A stretch of 16,801 nucleotides of DNA, taken from contig JAZGEV010000076.1 of the NCBI GenBank assembly GCA_036478895.1, forward strand, positions 1 to 16,801, given 5' to 3'. This DNA comes from S010-17 sp036478895. GTDB taxonomy: Bacteria > Bacteroidota > Bacteroidia > Flavobacteriales > Flavobacteriaceae. The position numbers and the translations under genes are program-made. The notes under the pieces were generated by a model. The model was not told the origin of the DNA, did not search any database, and saw only the letters and a list, made by a program, of their open reading frames with translations. Numbering within the stretch: position 1 is the stretch's first letter; every line of letters begins with the position of its first letter. Below are positions 1 to 7,657 of the stretch, piece after piece.

Positions 1-1499
1 AGTGCAAAAACCAATTGTTGCAAAGTATTGGAAAGCAGTTTTGTTTGTTTTTCTAATTGAGATGATTTAATTTCAAACTCACCATTATTTAGTGTTTGTA
101 AGCTGTTTTTTAACTCATTTGGGATTGATAGTAAAGTAGTAAATTGATTTTTAATAGCATCGAATACAAATGTTTTCATACCGCCTTTTTTACTAAAAAT
201 GTACTTTTTGTAGTACGGTTTTATGGCCGCTTTCAAATCCAATTGCGGATCTAATTGGTTGCTAATACCAAGCACTAATAAAAGAACGCGCTGTAATAAA
301 ACCCAATCTTTTGGAATTTGAATGGCATTAGAAATTTCACGTAAATTTAGGGCGCTTAATAGTTTACTTATAATTTTTGAATCGGAATTAAGGCTAATAC
401 CTTCTAAGTTTAAGCTCGTGATTTCGAGTTCATTTTGAAGAATGTCTTGTGCTAAGGCAATGAATTTTTTCGCTAATTTCTCAGCCTCTTTTCCAGAACC
501 TAAGAATCCCATTTTACGCATAGCATTTACAATACCATTGGTGTTGTTCTTGGTAATTGCTAAAACCAATTCGGGCAAACCAGTTCTCATATTTTCGTCA
601 ATGTGAGATACTGCACCAAAATCCAACAATACAATCTCTCCTTTTTTAGTGATTAAGATATTTCCTGGATGTGGATCTGCGTGAAAAATATCATCTTCCA
701 AAATCATTTTGCAATACAATTGAACAAACCGTTTAGCCAAATCTTCTTTATCAATTTGCCAATCGTTAAGTTGCTGAATGTTGGAAATTTTGACACCTTC
801 TTGAAAACTGCTTGTAATTACTTTTTTGGTAGAATACGCTGCAAAAACTTCAGGAACAATGATGCCAGATTCATTTTTTAAATTCTCTTTAATGCGTTGC
901 ATTGCACTTGCTTCGTGAACATAATCAAGTTCATCTTCAATCATTGCTTTTACTTGCGTGTACGTATGATTCATCCCTTTAATTGCAAAGAATCGCGAAT
1001 GTACTTTAACCAAATTTTTAATGACATTTAAATCGGTTTCCGCAATAGCTTCTATGTCTTTATGCTGAATTTTCACAACCACATTAGTACCATCTTTTAA
1101 AGTTGCTCTATGCGTTTGACCAATAGAAGCAGAAGCTAAGACTTGTTCGTCAAACCAACTAAATATTTCTGAAAGCGGTTTGTTAAATTCAGTTTCAATG
1201 GTTGTTTTGATTTCGTTAAAACTTCTAGCTGGTAATTGATCTTGCAAGGTTTCTAAAGGTTCTCTAAACTCTTCGGGCAATACATTGGACATTATAGAAA
1301 TTAATTGACCAACTTTTATATACAAACCTTTAAGATTGAGTAAGGTTTTTTTAATGTTTAAAGCCGATTTTTGATGTAAATCAGAAATGCGATTATCCCA
1401 AAACTGTTTACCGAATATTTTACTTAAGTAATGTAGTTTTAAATACTTGAAGACAATTTTAAAAGTAACAAAATATACTTTTCTTGATCGTTTTGACAT
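1..1499 (-). CDS. UbiB/AarF (ABC1) family atypical protein kinase, 3' end outside window
   Basis: Translating the minus strand from the ATG at 1497-1499 gives an open frame of 499 codons that runs off the left edge, so the C-terminus is missing. The ABC1/UbiB fold is clear. The family's KxGQ motif is at about residues 62-65 (IKVGQ), the ASASIGQ loop that replaces the usual kinase glycine loop at about 122-128, and the ATP-site lysine follows in VVVKIQ (about 143). The helix EDELDYVHEA lies at about 188-197, the catalytic loop HADPHPGN at about 273-280 and the metal-binding DFG at about 293-295. UbiB-type proteins are atypical ATPases/kinases linked to isoprenoid quinone biosynthesis or lipid handling. 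In a menaquinone-using bacterium the exact substrate is unknown. It is divergent from purL across 176 bases, and an exact -7 box (1516-1523) sits 16 bases before the ATG. The family call is firm; the biochemical role is only family-level. Confidence 0.93.
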   Translation of the reverse strand, partial: MSKRSRKVYFVTFKIVFKYLKLHYLSKIFGKQFWDNRISDLHQKSALNIKKTLLNLKGLYIKVGQLISIMSNVLPEEFREPLETLQDQLPARSFNEIKTTIETEFNKPLSEIFSWFDEQVLASASIGQTHRATLKDGTNVVVKIQHKDIEAIAETDLNVIKNLVKVHSRFFAIKGMNHTYTQVKAMIEDELDYVHEASAMQRIKENLKNESGIIVPEVFAAYSTKKVITSSFQEGVKISNIQQLNDWQIDKEDLAKRFVQLYCKMILEDDIFHADPHPGNILITKKGEIVLLDFGAVSHIDENMRTGLPELVLAITKNNTNGIVNAMRKMGFLGSGKEAEKLAKKFIALAQDILQNELEITSLNLEGISLNSDSKIISKLLSALNLREISNAIQIPKDWVLLQRVLLLVLGISNQLDPQLDLKAAIKPYYKKYIFSKKGGMKTFVFDAIKNQFTTLLSIPNELKNSLQTLNNGEFEIKSSQLEKQTKLLSNTLQQLVFA

Positions 1500-1515
1500 A
1501 CTAAATATTTTTACT

Positions 1516-1523
1516 CAAATTTA
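1516..1523 (-). promoter_or_regulatory. Bacteroidota -7 promoter element for the UbiB-family gene
   Basis: Read on the minus strand the octamer is TAAATTTG, an exact match to the TAnnTTTG element used by the Bacteroidota housekeeping sigma factor. It ends 16 bases before the ATG, the spacing also seen for the carboxylase gene at 11982. I see no clear TTG -33 element at the expected distance, so the call rests on the -7 box and its position. Confidence 0.5.
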
Positions 1524-1675
1524 CGATTATTTCAAATTATGAACACACTTTACAGCGTTTATTTTAAAGTTGTTTAACTTTAAAACAACTTGTACAATCT
1601 TATTAACATTTTTTATTTTTTAAAACCATTCTTCGTTTCTTTGTAGCTTATTTTAAACCTATTAAAAATAGTATA

Positions 1676-4600
1676 ATGATCTTATTTTTCCAAGACAAAA
1701 AAACAGTTTTTACTGTATCAACCAAGCAAGAATTATCATCTAAAAATAAACAAAAATTAGTGTGGCTTTTTGCCAATGCGCAAGAAGTGAAGCAAGCTAG
1801 TATTGCATCTAGTTTTGTTGGACCTCGCAAAGAAATGATTACGCCTTGGAGTACAAATGCTGTTGAAATAACCCAAAATATGGGCATTGAAGGCATTGTT
1901 CGTATAGAAAAATTTACAGAAGTTTCTTCAAAAGAACTTGCTTTTGATAAAATGATTTCTGCTTTTTATACCACTTTAAATCAGCATATATTTGATATTG
2001 ATACGCAACCAGAAGCGATTTTAGAAATTGATGATATTGCACGTTATAACAAACAAGAAGGTTTGGCTTTAAATGCCGAAGAAATTGACTATTTAGAAAA
2101 TTTATCTAAAAAACTAAATAGAAAACTAACCGATGGCGAAGTATTTGGGTTTTCGCAAGTTAACTCAGAACATTGTCGCCATAAAATATTTAACGGCACT
2201 TTTATTATTGATGGGAAAACAAAATCATCATCACTATTTAAACTTATTAAAAAAACATCGGCTGAAAAGCCAGAAGGATTAATATCGGCTTACAAAGATA
2301 ATGTGGCATTCATAGAAGGACCAACTATTGTTCAATTTGCACCACAACGTTTCGATACATCAGCTTATTATGAAGAAAAATACATAAAATCGGTAATTTC
2401 TTTAAAAGCCGAGACGCATAATTTTCCAACAACAGTAGAACCATTTAACGGAGCAGCAACAGGTTCTGGTGGCGAAATTAGAGATCGATTAGCAGGCGGA
2501 AAAGGATCGTTACCGTTAGCGGGAACAGCAGTTTATATGACAGCATATTCGCGCATTGCAAATACCGAATGGGAACAACAAATGCAAGCAAGACCTTGGT
2601 TGTATCAAACACCAATGGATATTTTAATAAAAGCATCCAATGGTGCATCAGATTTTGGAAATAAATTTGGACAACCACTTATTTGCGGTTCTGTATTGAC
2701 TTTTGAAAACGATAATAAAGAGCGTAAATTAGGTTACGATAAAGTCATTATGCAAGCTGGCGGAATTGGTTATGGAAAAGAAAAAGACAGTTTAAAAGAT
2801 ACGCCAAATAAAGACGATGCCATTGTAATTTTAGGAGGTGATAATTACCGTATTGGTATGGGTGGCGCAGCAGTATCGTCAGCTGATACTGGTGAGTTTT
2901 CTAATGCCATAGAATTAAACGCAGTACAACGTTCCAATCCCGAAATGCAAAAACGTGTTGCCAATGCAATTAGAGCCATGGTGGAAAGTGATAACAAAAT
3001 TGTATCCATTCACGATCACGGCGCAGGTGGACACTTAAATTGTTTGTCGGAATTGGTTGAAGATACCGGAGGAATCATTCAAGTTGATAAATTGCCTTTG
3101 GGTGATATAACCTTATCCGATAAGGAAATAATTGGTAACGAATCCCAAGAGCGAATGGGCTTAGTGATTAATAAAAAAGATTTACCTTTATTAACGCGTA
3201 TTGCAGAACGTGAACGTGCACCAATTTATGAAGTTGGTAAAGTAACAGATAATCACCGTTTTACATTTGAAGGTCGACAAGATAAAAACCCCATAGATTT
3301 GCATTTATTGGATATGTTTGGGTCATCACCGCAAACCATAATGAACGATGAAACGGTTGTTAGAAATTACGATGAAGTCTCTTATTCTACAGATAAAGTA
3401 TATGATTATATAACGGCTGTTTTGAGTATAGAAGCCGTTGCGTGTAAAGATTGGTTGACAAATAAAGTAGATCGTTGTGTTACTGGAAAAGTTGCTAAAC
3501 AGCAAACTTGCGGTACCTTGCAATTACCATTAAACGATGTTGGTGTTATGGCATTGGATTTTAAAGGTGAAAGTGGTATAGCAACATCGGTTGGTCACGC
3601 GCCGATAAGTGCTTTAATTGATGAAGTTGCTGGAAGTAGAAATGCCATTGCGGAATCACTAACCAATATTATTTGGGCACCATTAAAGGATCATTTAGAT
3701 TCCGTTTCATTATCTGCAAATTGGATGTGGCCTTGTAAAAACGAAGGTGAAGATGCACGTTTGTATAATGCCGTTGAAGCAATATCCAACTTTGCTATAG
3801 AATTAGGAATCAATATTCCAACTGGAAAAGATTCCTTATCTATGAAACAAAAATATGAGGATTATGATGTTATTTCTCCTGGAACAGTGATTATTTCTGC
3901 CACTGCAGAATGTACTAATATTGCTGATGTTGTTGAGCCTGTTTTTAAAGCTACAGCTGATGAAAATGCGATTTACTACATCAATTTTTCTCAAGATTCC
4001 TATAAATTAGGTGGTTCGTCTTTTGCGCAAACGCAATCTGTAATTGGAAAAGAAACACCAACTATTAAAAATAGTGCTTTTTTTAAGAAAGCCTTTAATG
4101 TTGTACAAAATTTAATTGATCAAAAATTAATAATTGCAGGTCATGATATTTCTGCTGGTGGTATGATTACAACCTTATTAGAGATGTGTTTTGCAAGTAG
4201 AGAAACAGGTGCAACTGTAGATTTAAGTAAAATAGAAGCTAAAGATATTGTAACCTTATTGTTTTCCGAAAATAGTGGTATTGTTTTCCAAGCAGTAAAT
4301 TCATCCAAAGTAGAAGAAATTCTTAAAGCGCATGAAGTTTCATTTTATAATATTGGAAAAGTAACTACAAACGAAACATTAAATTTAAAATTCAATGAGG
4401 AAGATTATAGTTTTGATATTAATGACTATAGAGATGTTTGGTACAAGCCGTCTTATTTATTGGATGCAAAACAATCGGGAGAAATTAAAGCAAAAGAACG
4501 TTTTGATAATTATAAAAATCAGCCGTTAAATTTTAAGTTTCCAAAAAACTTTACAGGTAAGTTTCCAAAGAAAGTTTCTAAACGACCAAAAGCAGCGGTA

Positions 4601-5329
4601 ATTCGTGAGAAAGGTTCAAATTCTGAAAGAGAAATGGCCTATGCACTATTTATAGCAGGTTTTGATGTAAAAGATGTACATATGACCGATTTAATATCTG
4701 GTAGGGAAACACTAGAAGATATTCAGTTTATAGTTGCTGTTGGTGGATTTTCAAATTCAGATGTGTTAGGTTCTGCTAAAGGTTGGGCTGGCGCATTTTT
4801 ATATAATGAAAAAGCAAAAAAAGCTCTAGATAATTTCTTTGCAAGACCAGATACATTGTCACTTGGTGTTTGTAATGGTTGTCAGCTTTTTATAGAATTA
4901 GGCTTAATCAATGAAAACCACAGCGAAAAACCAAAAATGCTACATAACGAAACGGGTAAATTTGAATGTAATTTCACATCTGTTGAAATTAAAGACAACA
5001 AATCTGTGATGTTTAATACAATGGCAGGTACTACATTGGGAATTTGGGCAGCGCACGGTGAAGGAAAATTCAGTTTCCCTTACGGCGAAGAAAAATACAA
5101 TATTGTGGCTAAATATGGTTATGATGGTTTTCCTGCAAACCCAAATGGATCGGATTTTAATGCGGCATTCTTGTCATCGGATTGTGGAAGACATACAGTA
5201 ATGATGCCTCATTTAGAACGTTCAACGTTTAAATGGAACTGGGCAAATTATCCAAACGGTAGAAGTACCGATGAAATTACACCTTGGATTGAAGGCTTTG
5301 TAAACGCACGTGTTTGGTTGAATCGATAA
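1676..5329 (+). CDS. purL: Phosphoribosylformylglycinamidine synthase, large single-chain form (PurL)
   Basis: This 1217-residue protein catalyses the fourth step of purine synthesis: FGAR plus glutamine plus ATP gives FGAM. It is the fused large form (E. coli PurL is about 1295 residues), with an N-terminal PurS-like part, two synthetase halves and a C-terminal class I glutaminase, so separate purS and purQ are not needed. Visible landmarks are SEHCRHK at 164-170 in the linker, the LKAETHNFPT and GSGGEIRDR region at about 245-275, the second-half motif TGKDSLSMK near 720, and the glutaminase start REKGSNSERE near 980. The amidotransferase triad is complete: nucleophile C1066 in GVCNGC, then H1179 and E1181 in PHLER. 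The ATG at 1676 gives an N-terminus (MILFFQDK) of normal family form, and no other start extends it. The gene appears monocistronic and is followed by a palindromic repeat cluster. I found no exact -7 box upstream. Confidence 0.97.
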   Translation: MILFFQDKKTVFTVSTKQELSSKNKQKLVWLFANAQEVKQASIASSFVGPRKEMITPWSTNAVEITQNMGIEGIVRIEKFTEVSSKELAFDKMISAFYTTLNQHIFDIDTQPEAILEIDDIARYNKQEGLALNAEEIDYLENLSKKLNRKLTDGEVFGFSQVNSEHCRHKIFNGTFIIDGKTKSSSLFKLIKKTSAEKPEGLISAYKDNVAFIEGPTIVQFAPQRFDTSAYYEEKYIKSVISLKAETHNFPTTVEPFNGAATGSGGEIRDRLAGGKGSLPLAGTAVYMTAYSRIANTEWEQQMQARPWLYQTPMDILIKASNGASDFGNKFGQPLICGSVLTFENDNKERKLGYDKVIMQAGGIGYGKEKDSLKDTPNKDDAIVILGGDNYRIGMGGAAVSSADTGEFSNAIELNAVQRSNPEMQKRVANAIRAMVESDNKIVSIHDHGAGGHLNCLSELVEDTGGIIQVDKLPLGDITLSDKEIIGNESQERMGLVINKKDLPLLTRIAERERAPIYEVGKVTDNHRFTFEGRQDKNPIDLHLLDMFGSSPQTIMNDETVVRNYDEVSYSTDKVYDYITAVLSIEAVACKDWLTNKVDRCVTGKVAKQQTCGTLQLPLNDVGVMALDFKGESGIATSVGHAPISALIDEVAGSRNAIAESLTNIIWAPLKDHLDSVSLSANWMWPCKNEGEDARLYNAVEAISNFAIELGINIPTGKDSLSMKQKYEDYDVISPGTVIISATAECTNIADVVEPVFKATADENAIYYINFSQDSYKLGGSSFAQTQSVIGKETPTIKNSAFFKKAFNVVQNLIDQKLIIAGHDISAGGMITTLLEMCFASRETGATVDLSKIEAKDIVTLLFSENSGIVFQAVNSSKVEEILKAHEVSFYNIGKVTTNETLNLKFNEEDYSFDINDYRDVWYKPSYLLDAKQSGEIKAKERFDNYKNQPLNFKFPKNFTGKFPKKVSKRPKAAVIREKGSNSEREMAYALFIAGFDVKDVHMTDLISGRETLEDIQFIVAVGGFSNSDVLGSAKGWAGAFLYNEKAKKALDNFFARPDTLSLGVCNGCQLFIELGLINENHSEKPKMLHNETGKFECNFTSVEIKDNKSVMFNTMAGTTLGIWAAHGEGKFSFPYGEEKYNIVAKYGYDGFPANPNGSDFNAAFLSSDCGRHTVMMPHLERSTFKWNWANYPNGRSTDEITPWIEGFVNARVWLNR

Positions 5330-5347
5330 GAGTAATATGTACCGTCC

Positions 5348-5413
5348 GAATCAAGTTCAGAGTGACGTATTGCGTACGAAAGACTCTGAAACGAGTAAGA
5401 GTTACGTCATGCG
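5348..5413. repeat. REP-like palindromic repeat cluster downstream of purL
   Basis: The stretch holds a perfect 8-bp inverted repeat, TTCAGAGT (5356-5363) and ACTCTGAA (5383-5390). It also holds an imperfect direct repeat, AGAGTGACGTATTGCG (5359-5374) and AGAGTTACGTCATGCG (5398-5413), 13 of 16 identical. Read on the minus strand, 5348-5367 matches 14 of 20 bases of the repeat at 15758-15777, so both belong to one dispersed family. It begins 18 bases after the purL stop. No T-tract follows closely, so it is not a textbook intrinsic terminator, but the hairpin could protect or end the purL message. Confidence 0.65.
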
Positions 5414-5526
5414 CATTCTTTATTACAATTGATTTTTTTTTCTTTATATCTCGCCTTTTAGTTGTATTTTAATAATTAAAAATTAGGTCGAGCTCAAGTT
5501 AATATTAAAGTATGAGTTTAGTTATT

Positions 5527-5547
5527 TATATCTCATATTTTGATATA
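5527..5547. promoter_or_regulatory. Candidate operator overlapping the LexA-like gene's promoter
   Basis: An inverted repeat TATATC (5527-5532) and GATATA (5542-5547), 9 bases apart, overlaps the -33 element of the promoter for the repressor gene downstream. Its position suits autorepression, which is common for LexA-type proteins. In DNA this AT-rich a 6-bp inverted repeat can arise by chance, so this is only a candidate. Confidence 0.25.
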
Positions 5548-5569
5548 TAAATAAATTTTTCTATATTTG
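5538..5569 (+). promoter_or_regulatory. Bacteroidota promoter (-33 TTTTG, -7 TATATTTG) for the LexA-like gene
   Basis: A TTTTG at 5538-5542 and an exact TAnnTTTG box, TATATTTG at 5562-5569, are separated by 19 bases, within the usual Bacteroidota spacing. The box ends 18 bases before the ATG at 5588, implying a very short leader. The in-frame TTG at 5567 lies inside this box, so it cannot be the start codon if the promoter is real. Confidence 0.65.
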
Positions 5570-5587
5570 AAAAATAAACGAATAGCT

Positions 5588-6190
5588 ATGAATCGTATAA
5601 AAGAAATTTTAATAAATAAGGGCATAAAGCAAACTTGGTTATCGGAAAAGATGTCTAAAAGTTATAATATGATTAACTCGTATGTGCAGAATAGGAGGCA
5701 ACCTAGTTTGGAAGATCTGTTTAGGATAGCAGTAATATTAGATGTTTCGGTTGTTGAGTTGTTGGATACATCAACATCTGGTTCTTCTATTACGTTAAAA
5801 AACATTGAGACAGTTTTAATTCCGTTAGTTGGTATGGCATCTTGTGGTTTGCCCATTTTTGCTGAAGAAAACATTGAAGCTCAAGTGCCTATTTCTATAA
5901 AGTTGATTAAAAAAGGACATCGTTATTTTTTATTACGAGCCAAAGGCGATTCTATGAACAATTCGGGTATAAATGATGGTGATTTGGTTTTGATTCGTCA
6001 GCAAAATCAAGCAATTAATGGAGATCGAGTCGTGGCATTAATTAATGATGAGGCAACGATAAAAGAATATCATCATACAGGTGAATTGGTTGTACTTAAA
6101 CCAAAATCAAATAATAAAAAATATCAGCCAATTATATTAACTGATGATTTTAGAATTCAGGGCGTTGTGGAATCTGTGATATCTGTTTGA
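5588..6190 (+). CDS. LexA-like repressor: HTH domain plus S24 self-cleaving peptidase
   Basis: The 200-residue protein has an N-terminal XRE-type helix-turn-helix (about residues 3-60, with the recognition-helix region near SYNMINSYVQNRR) and a C-terminal S24/LexA peptidase domain (about 78-200). The self-cleavage dyad is present: S122 in GDSM and K159 in ATIKEY. A Cys-Gly bond at 86-87 (ASCGLP) sits at the cleavage-loop position. The spacings (36 from cleavage site to Ser, 37 from Ser to Lys) nearly match E. coli LexA (35 and 37). Such proteins bind operators as dimers and inactivate themselves after DNA damage via RecA. I start it at the ATG at 5588, not at the in-frame TTG 21 bases upstream, because that TTG is part of the -7 box. 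No SOS partner such as umuC/dinB or phage gene is adjacent, so its regulon is unknown. It could be a host SOS-type regulator or a domesticated phage repressor. Confidence 0.88.
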   Translation: MNRIKEILINKGIKQTWLSEKMSKSYNMINSYVQNRRQPSLEDLFRIAVILDVSVVELLDTSTSGSSITLKNIETVLIPLVGMASCGLPIFAEENIEAQVPISIKLIKKGHRYFLLRAKGDSMNNSGINDGDLVLIRQQNQAINGDRVVALINDEATIKEYHHTGELVVLKPKSNNKKYQPIILTDDFRIQGVVESVISV

Positions 6191-6584
6191 TAGATGGTAT
6201 AGTGGTTCTATGTAAGCGTAGTTGCGGATTTCAAAACATTTACCTTTCAATTTATCTTTAAACTTTGTTCAAAGATACTACCTTTGAATTAAGCACAAAA
6301 CCTTTATTATTTTCACATTTTGTTGTGTGTAGTTTTTTTATTCAGTTATTCTTTTTCTAGGTAATTTTTCAAGTTTCTTTATATGGTGCATTTTGTCTCA
6401 TATTCTGTTAATATGTACCAAAAATACAAAAAAAGTTCAAATACAAGGTTTGTGGGATTTTTTGTCGCATGTCTAGTCCTAAAATACGGCTACAGATTAA
6501 TATTAAATTTTTAATTAAATTGATACACCGAGCTTTCGATTAAGCACTTAGCCAAATTTATAATTTTTTCATTAATAATAGACA

Positions 6585-6605
6585 CGCAAAATTTTAAATT
6601 TTGCG
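6585..6605. repeat. Near-perfect 21-bp palindrome
   Basis: Ten-base arms CGCAAAATTT and AAATTTTGCG are fully complementary around one central T. It lies between two convergent genes inside the repeat-rich stretch. No U-tract follows on either side, so I do not call it a terminator. Confidence 0.6.
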
Positions 6606-6666
6606 GACTTTGTTCAGGGCACTTCACTTTGGGTTAAGCACCAAAACCCGTATTAACTATAGCCAT

Positions 6667-6677
6667 TGTTGTAAAGC
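6667..6677. repeat. 11-bp inverted repeat flanking the SRPBCC gene, downstream arm
   Basis: TGTTGTAAAGC here is the exact reverse complement of GCTTTACAACA at 7631-7641. The arm ends five bases before the stop codon of the SRPBCC gene and adjoins the repeat-rich stretch at 6191-6682. Confidence 0.6.
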
Positions 6678-6682
6678 GTTTA

Positions 6683-7612
6683 TCATTTTTCCGCTTCTAC
6701 TTTTATATGGTTTAAAACTCTTTTATGTATTCGGTGAATTATAAAATCCGACCAACTTTTCCAATATATTTCTGGTGTAATATCAACTTTATACCAAGTT
6801 GTCCCTTCCAATTCCGTACTATTATTGTCAATTTTCGTCAATTTGAATTGTCCTTTGTACGATTTGAAATAACCATCTAAATGTGGTGGATGAATTTCCC
6901 AAAATGGATTAAATTCATTCATTGGTATTGGTTGTTCAACAACATCAAATTGCAATAAATTCGGTTCGTTCCAAGTTGTAATTGGCTCTACAAAACTACC
7001 AGTTGTAAAATTACAATATCTAATTGCTCCAACTCCAGTTCCTTCTATTGTGGCATCCGTTGGATATGATATTCCAGTATTAAAAATCCAGTCGGTTGGC
7101 TCGTCTATTTTGTTAAAAGTCACTACATTTTTCCACACTTCATTAATTGGTGCATTTACTATTATTGTAGTTTTTACAGGAATTAAATTTTCAGGTTTAT
7201 TGATATAATCAAAACTCATAGTAGTAATACAAATTAAAAAAAGTCCGATTGTTGTATTCGTTGAGTTAATCCATTTTCCAGCATTTATTTTATAACCTAA
7301 ATAAGAACCTAACCAAGTTAAAAGTCCAATTAATGGAAATGCCATTGCTATACAAATCATTCCTTCAATTGCAAAAACAAGAAGTCCAAGAAGCACAATT
7401 CCTAATGTTAGAAAACTTAATTTAAAACTCTCATTTCTTGAGATTTCATTTTGTCTTCCCACAATAAAAGGTGGTAGAAAACCAATTAAAAATGGAATAA
7501 CAGAAAATAATGTCCAGCCGTATTCTTTAAACATTCCTATTTCTATATATCCCAAAATTGCTGAAATAACAAGAGTTAATATAATTGATATGAATTTGAT
7601 GTTTTTCTTCAT
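6683..7612 (-). CDS. Membrane protein with C-terminal SRPBCC domain
   Basis: The 309-residue product starts at the ATG at 7610-7612 and ends with TGA at 6683-6685. Its first 140 residues contain about five hydrophobic membrane segments (roughly 6-26, 33-52, 66-86, 88-107, 119-135). The rest (about 145-306) is a soluble domain of the SRPBCC/START-like type: it opens with the usual TTIIVNAPINEVWKNV pattern (strand, then NAPxxxVW), has a central EGTGVGAIRYC turn, and ends with a long amphipathic helix (about 285-305). SRPBCC domains hold hydrophobic ligands in a deep cavity; nothing here shows the ligand or any catalysis. The gene lies between matching 11-bp inverted repeats (6667-6677 and 7631-7641) beside a repeat-rich stretch, which suggests it may have arrived as a cassette. 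No promoter of the -7 type is visible. Family call good, function unknown. Confidence 0.8.
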   Translation of the reverse strand: MKKNIKFISIILTLVISAILGYIEIGMFKEYGWTLFSVIPFLIGFLPPFIVGRQNEISRNESFKLSFLTLGIVLLGLLVFAIEGMICIAMAFPLIGLLTWLGSYLGYKINAGKWINSTNTTIGLFLICITTMSFDYINKPENLIPVKTTIIVNAPINEVWKNVVTFNKIDEPTDWIFNTGISYPTDATIEGTGVGAIRYCNFTTGSFVEPITTWNEPNLLQFDVVEQPIPMNEFNPFWEIHPPHLDGYFKSYKGQFKLTKIDNNSTELEGTTWYKVDITPEIYWKSWSDFIIHRIHKRVLNHIKVEAEK

Positions 7613-7630
7613 TTTGTATTTTTCTGCAAT

Positions 7631-7641
7631 GCTTTACAACA
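7631..7641. repeat. 11-bp inverted repeat flanking the SRPBCC gene, upstream arm
   Basis: GCTTTACAACA is the exact reverse complement of 6667-6677. It lies 18 bases before the start codon of the SRPBCC gene and 16 bases beyond the yebC-type gene's stop, so together the two arms bracket that single gene closely. Confidence 0.6.
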
Positions 7642-7657
7642 TTTGAATATCAACATA

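Larger units (their letters stand above)
6191..6682. repeat. Gene-free 490-bp stretch with repeated motifs and palindromes
   Basis: No credible coding region lies between the convergent LexA-like and SRPBCC genes, but the DNA is structured. A 15-bp motif, GTGCTTAAYYSAAAG on the minus strand, occurs three times: 6282-6296, 6533-6547 and 6627-6641. The first and third copies extend into a similar block of about 42 bases that also shares ACTTTGTTCA (about 6261-6302 and 6607-6648). The stretch is bounded by an imperfect inverted repeat: ATGGTATAGT at 6194-6203 and ACTATAGCCAT at 6656-6666, one bulged base. A near-perfect palindrome lies at 6585-6605. This looks like a family of dispersed intergenic repeats or decayed cassette ends rather than unique spacer. 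Tiny ORFs inside it (17-20 codons) have no supporting evidence. Confidence 0.6.

Noticed and set aside
1648..1896. Short frames on the opposite strand of purL, ettA, the carboxylase and other long genes
   Set aside because: They are fully overlapped by strongly identified genes and their translations show no recognisable family, so they are antisense shadows.
5441..5526. Possible small gene or RNA between the purL repeat and the repressor promoter
   Set aside because: I found no ORF with a plausible start, no stable hairpin and no T-tract; it looks like plain AT-rich spacer.
5567..5587. In-frame TTG start extending the LexA-like protein by seven residues
   Set aside because: The TTG is the last three bases of an exact -7 box, so it would lie upstream of the transcript; the ATG at 5588 gives a normal HTH N-terminus.
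6340..6480. Short minus-strand ORFs of 17-20 codons in the repeat block
   Set aside because: They are very short, lack promoter support and lie in repeat-derived sequence; nothing indicates translation.
6656..7641. Integron attC sites around the SRPBCC gene
   Set aside because: The inverted repeats do not give the GTTRRRY/RYYYAAC core pairs in attC layout, and no integron integrase is in the window. A cassette-like origin remains possible by another route.
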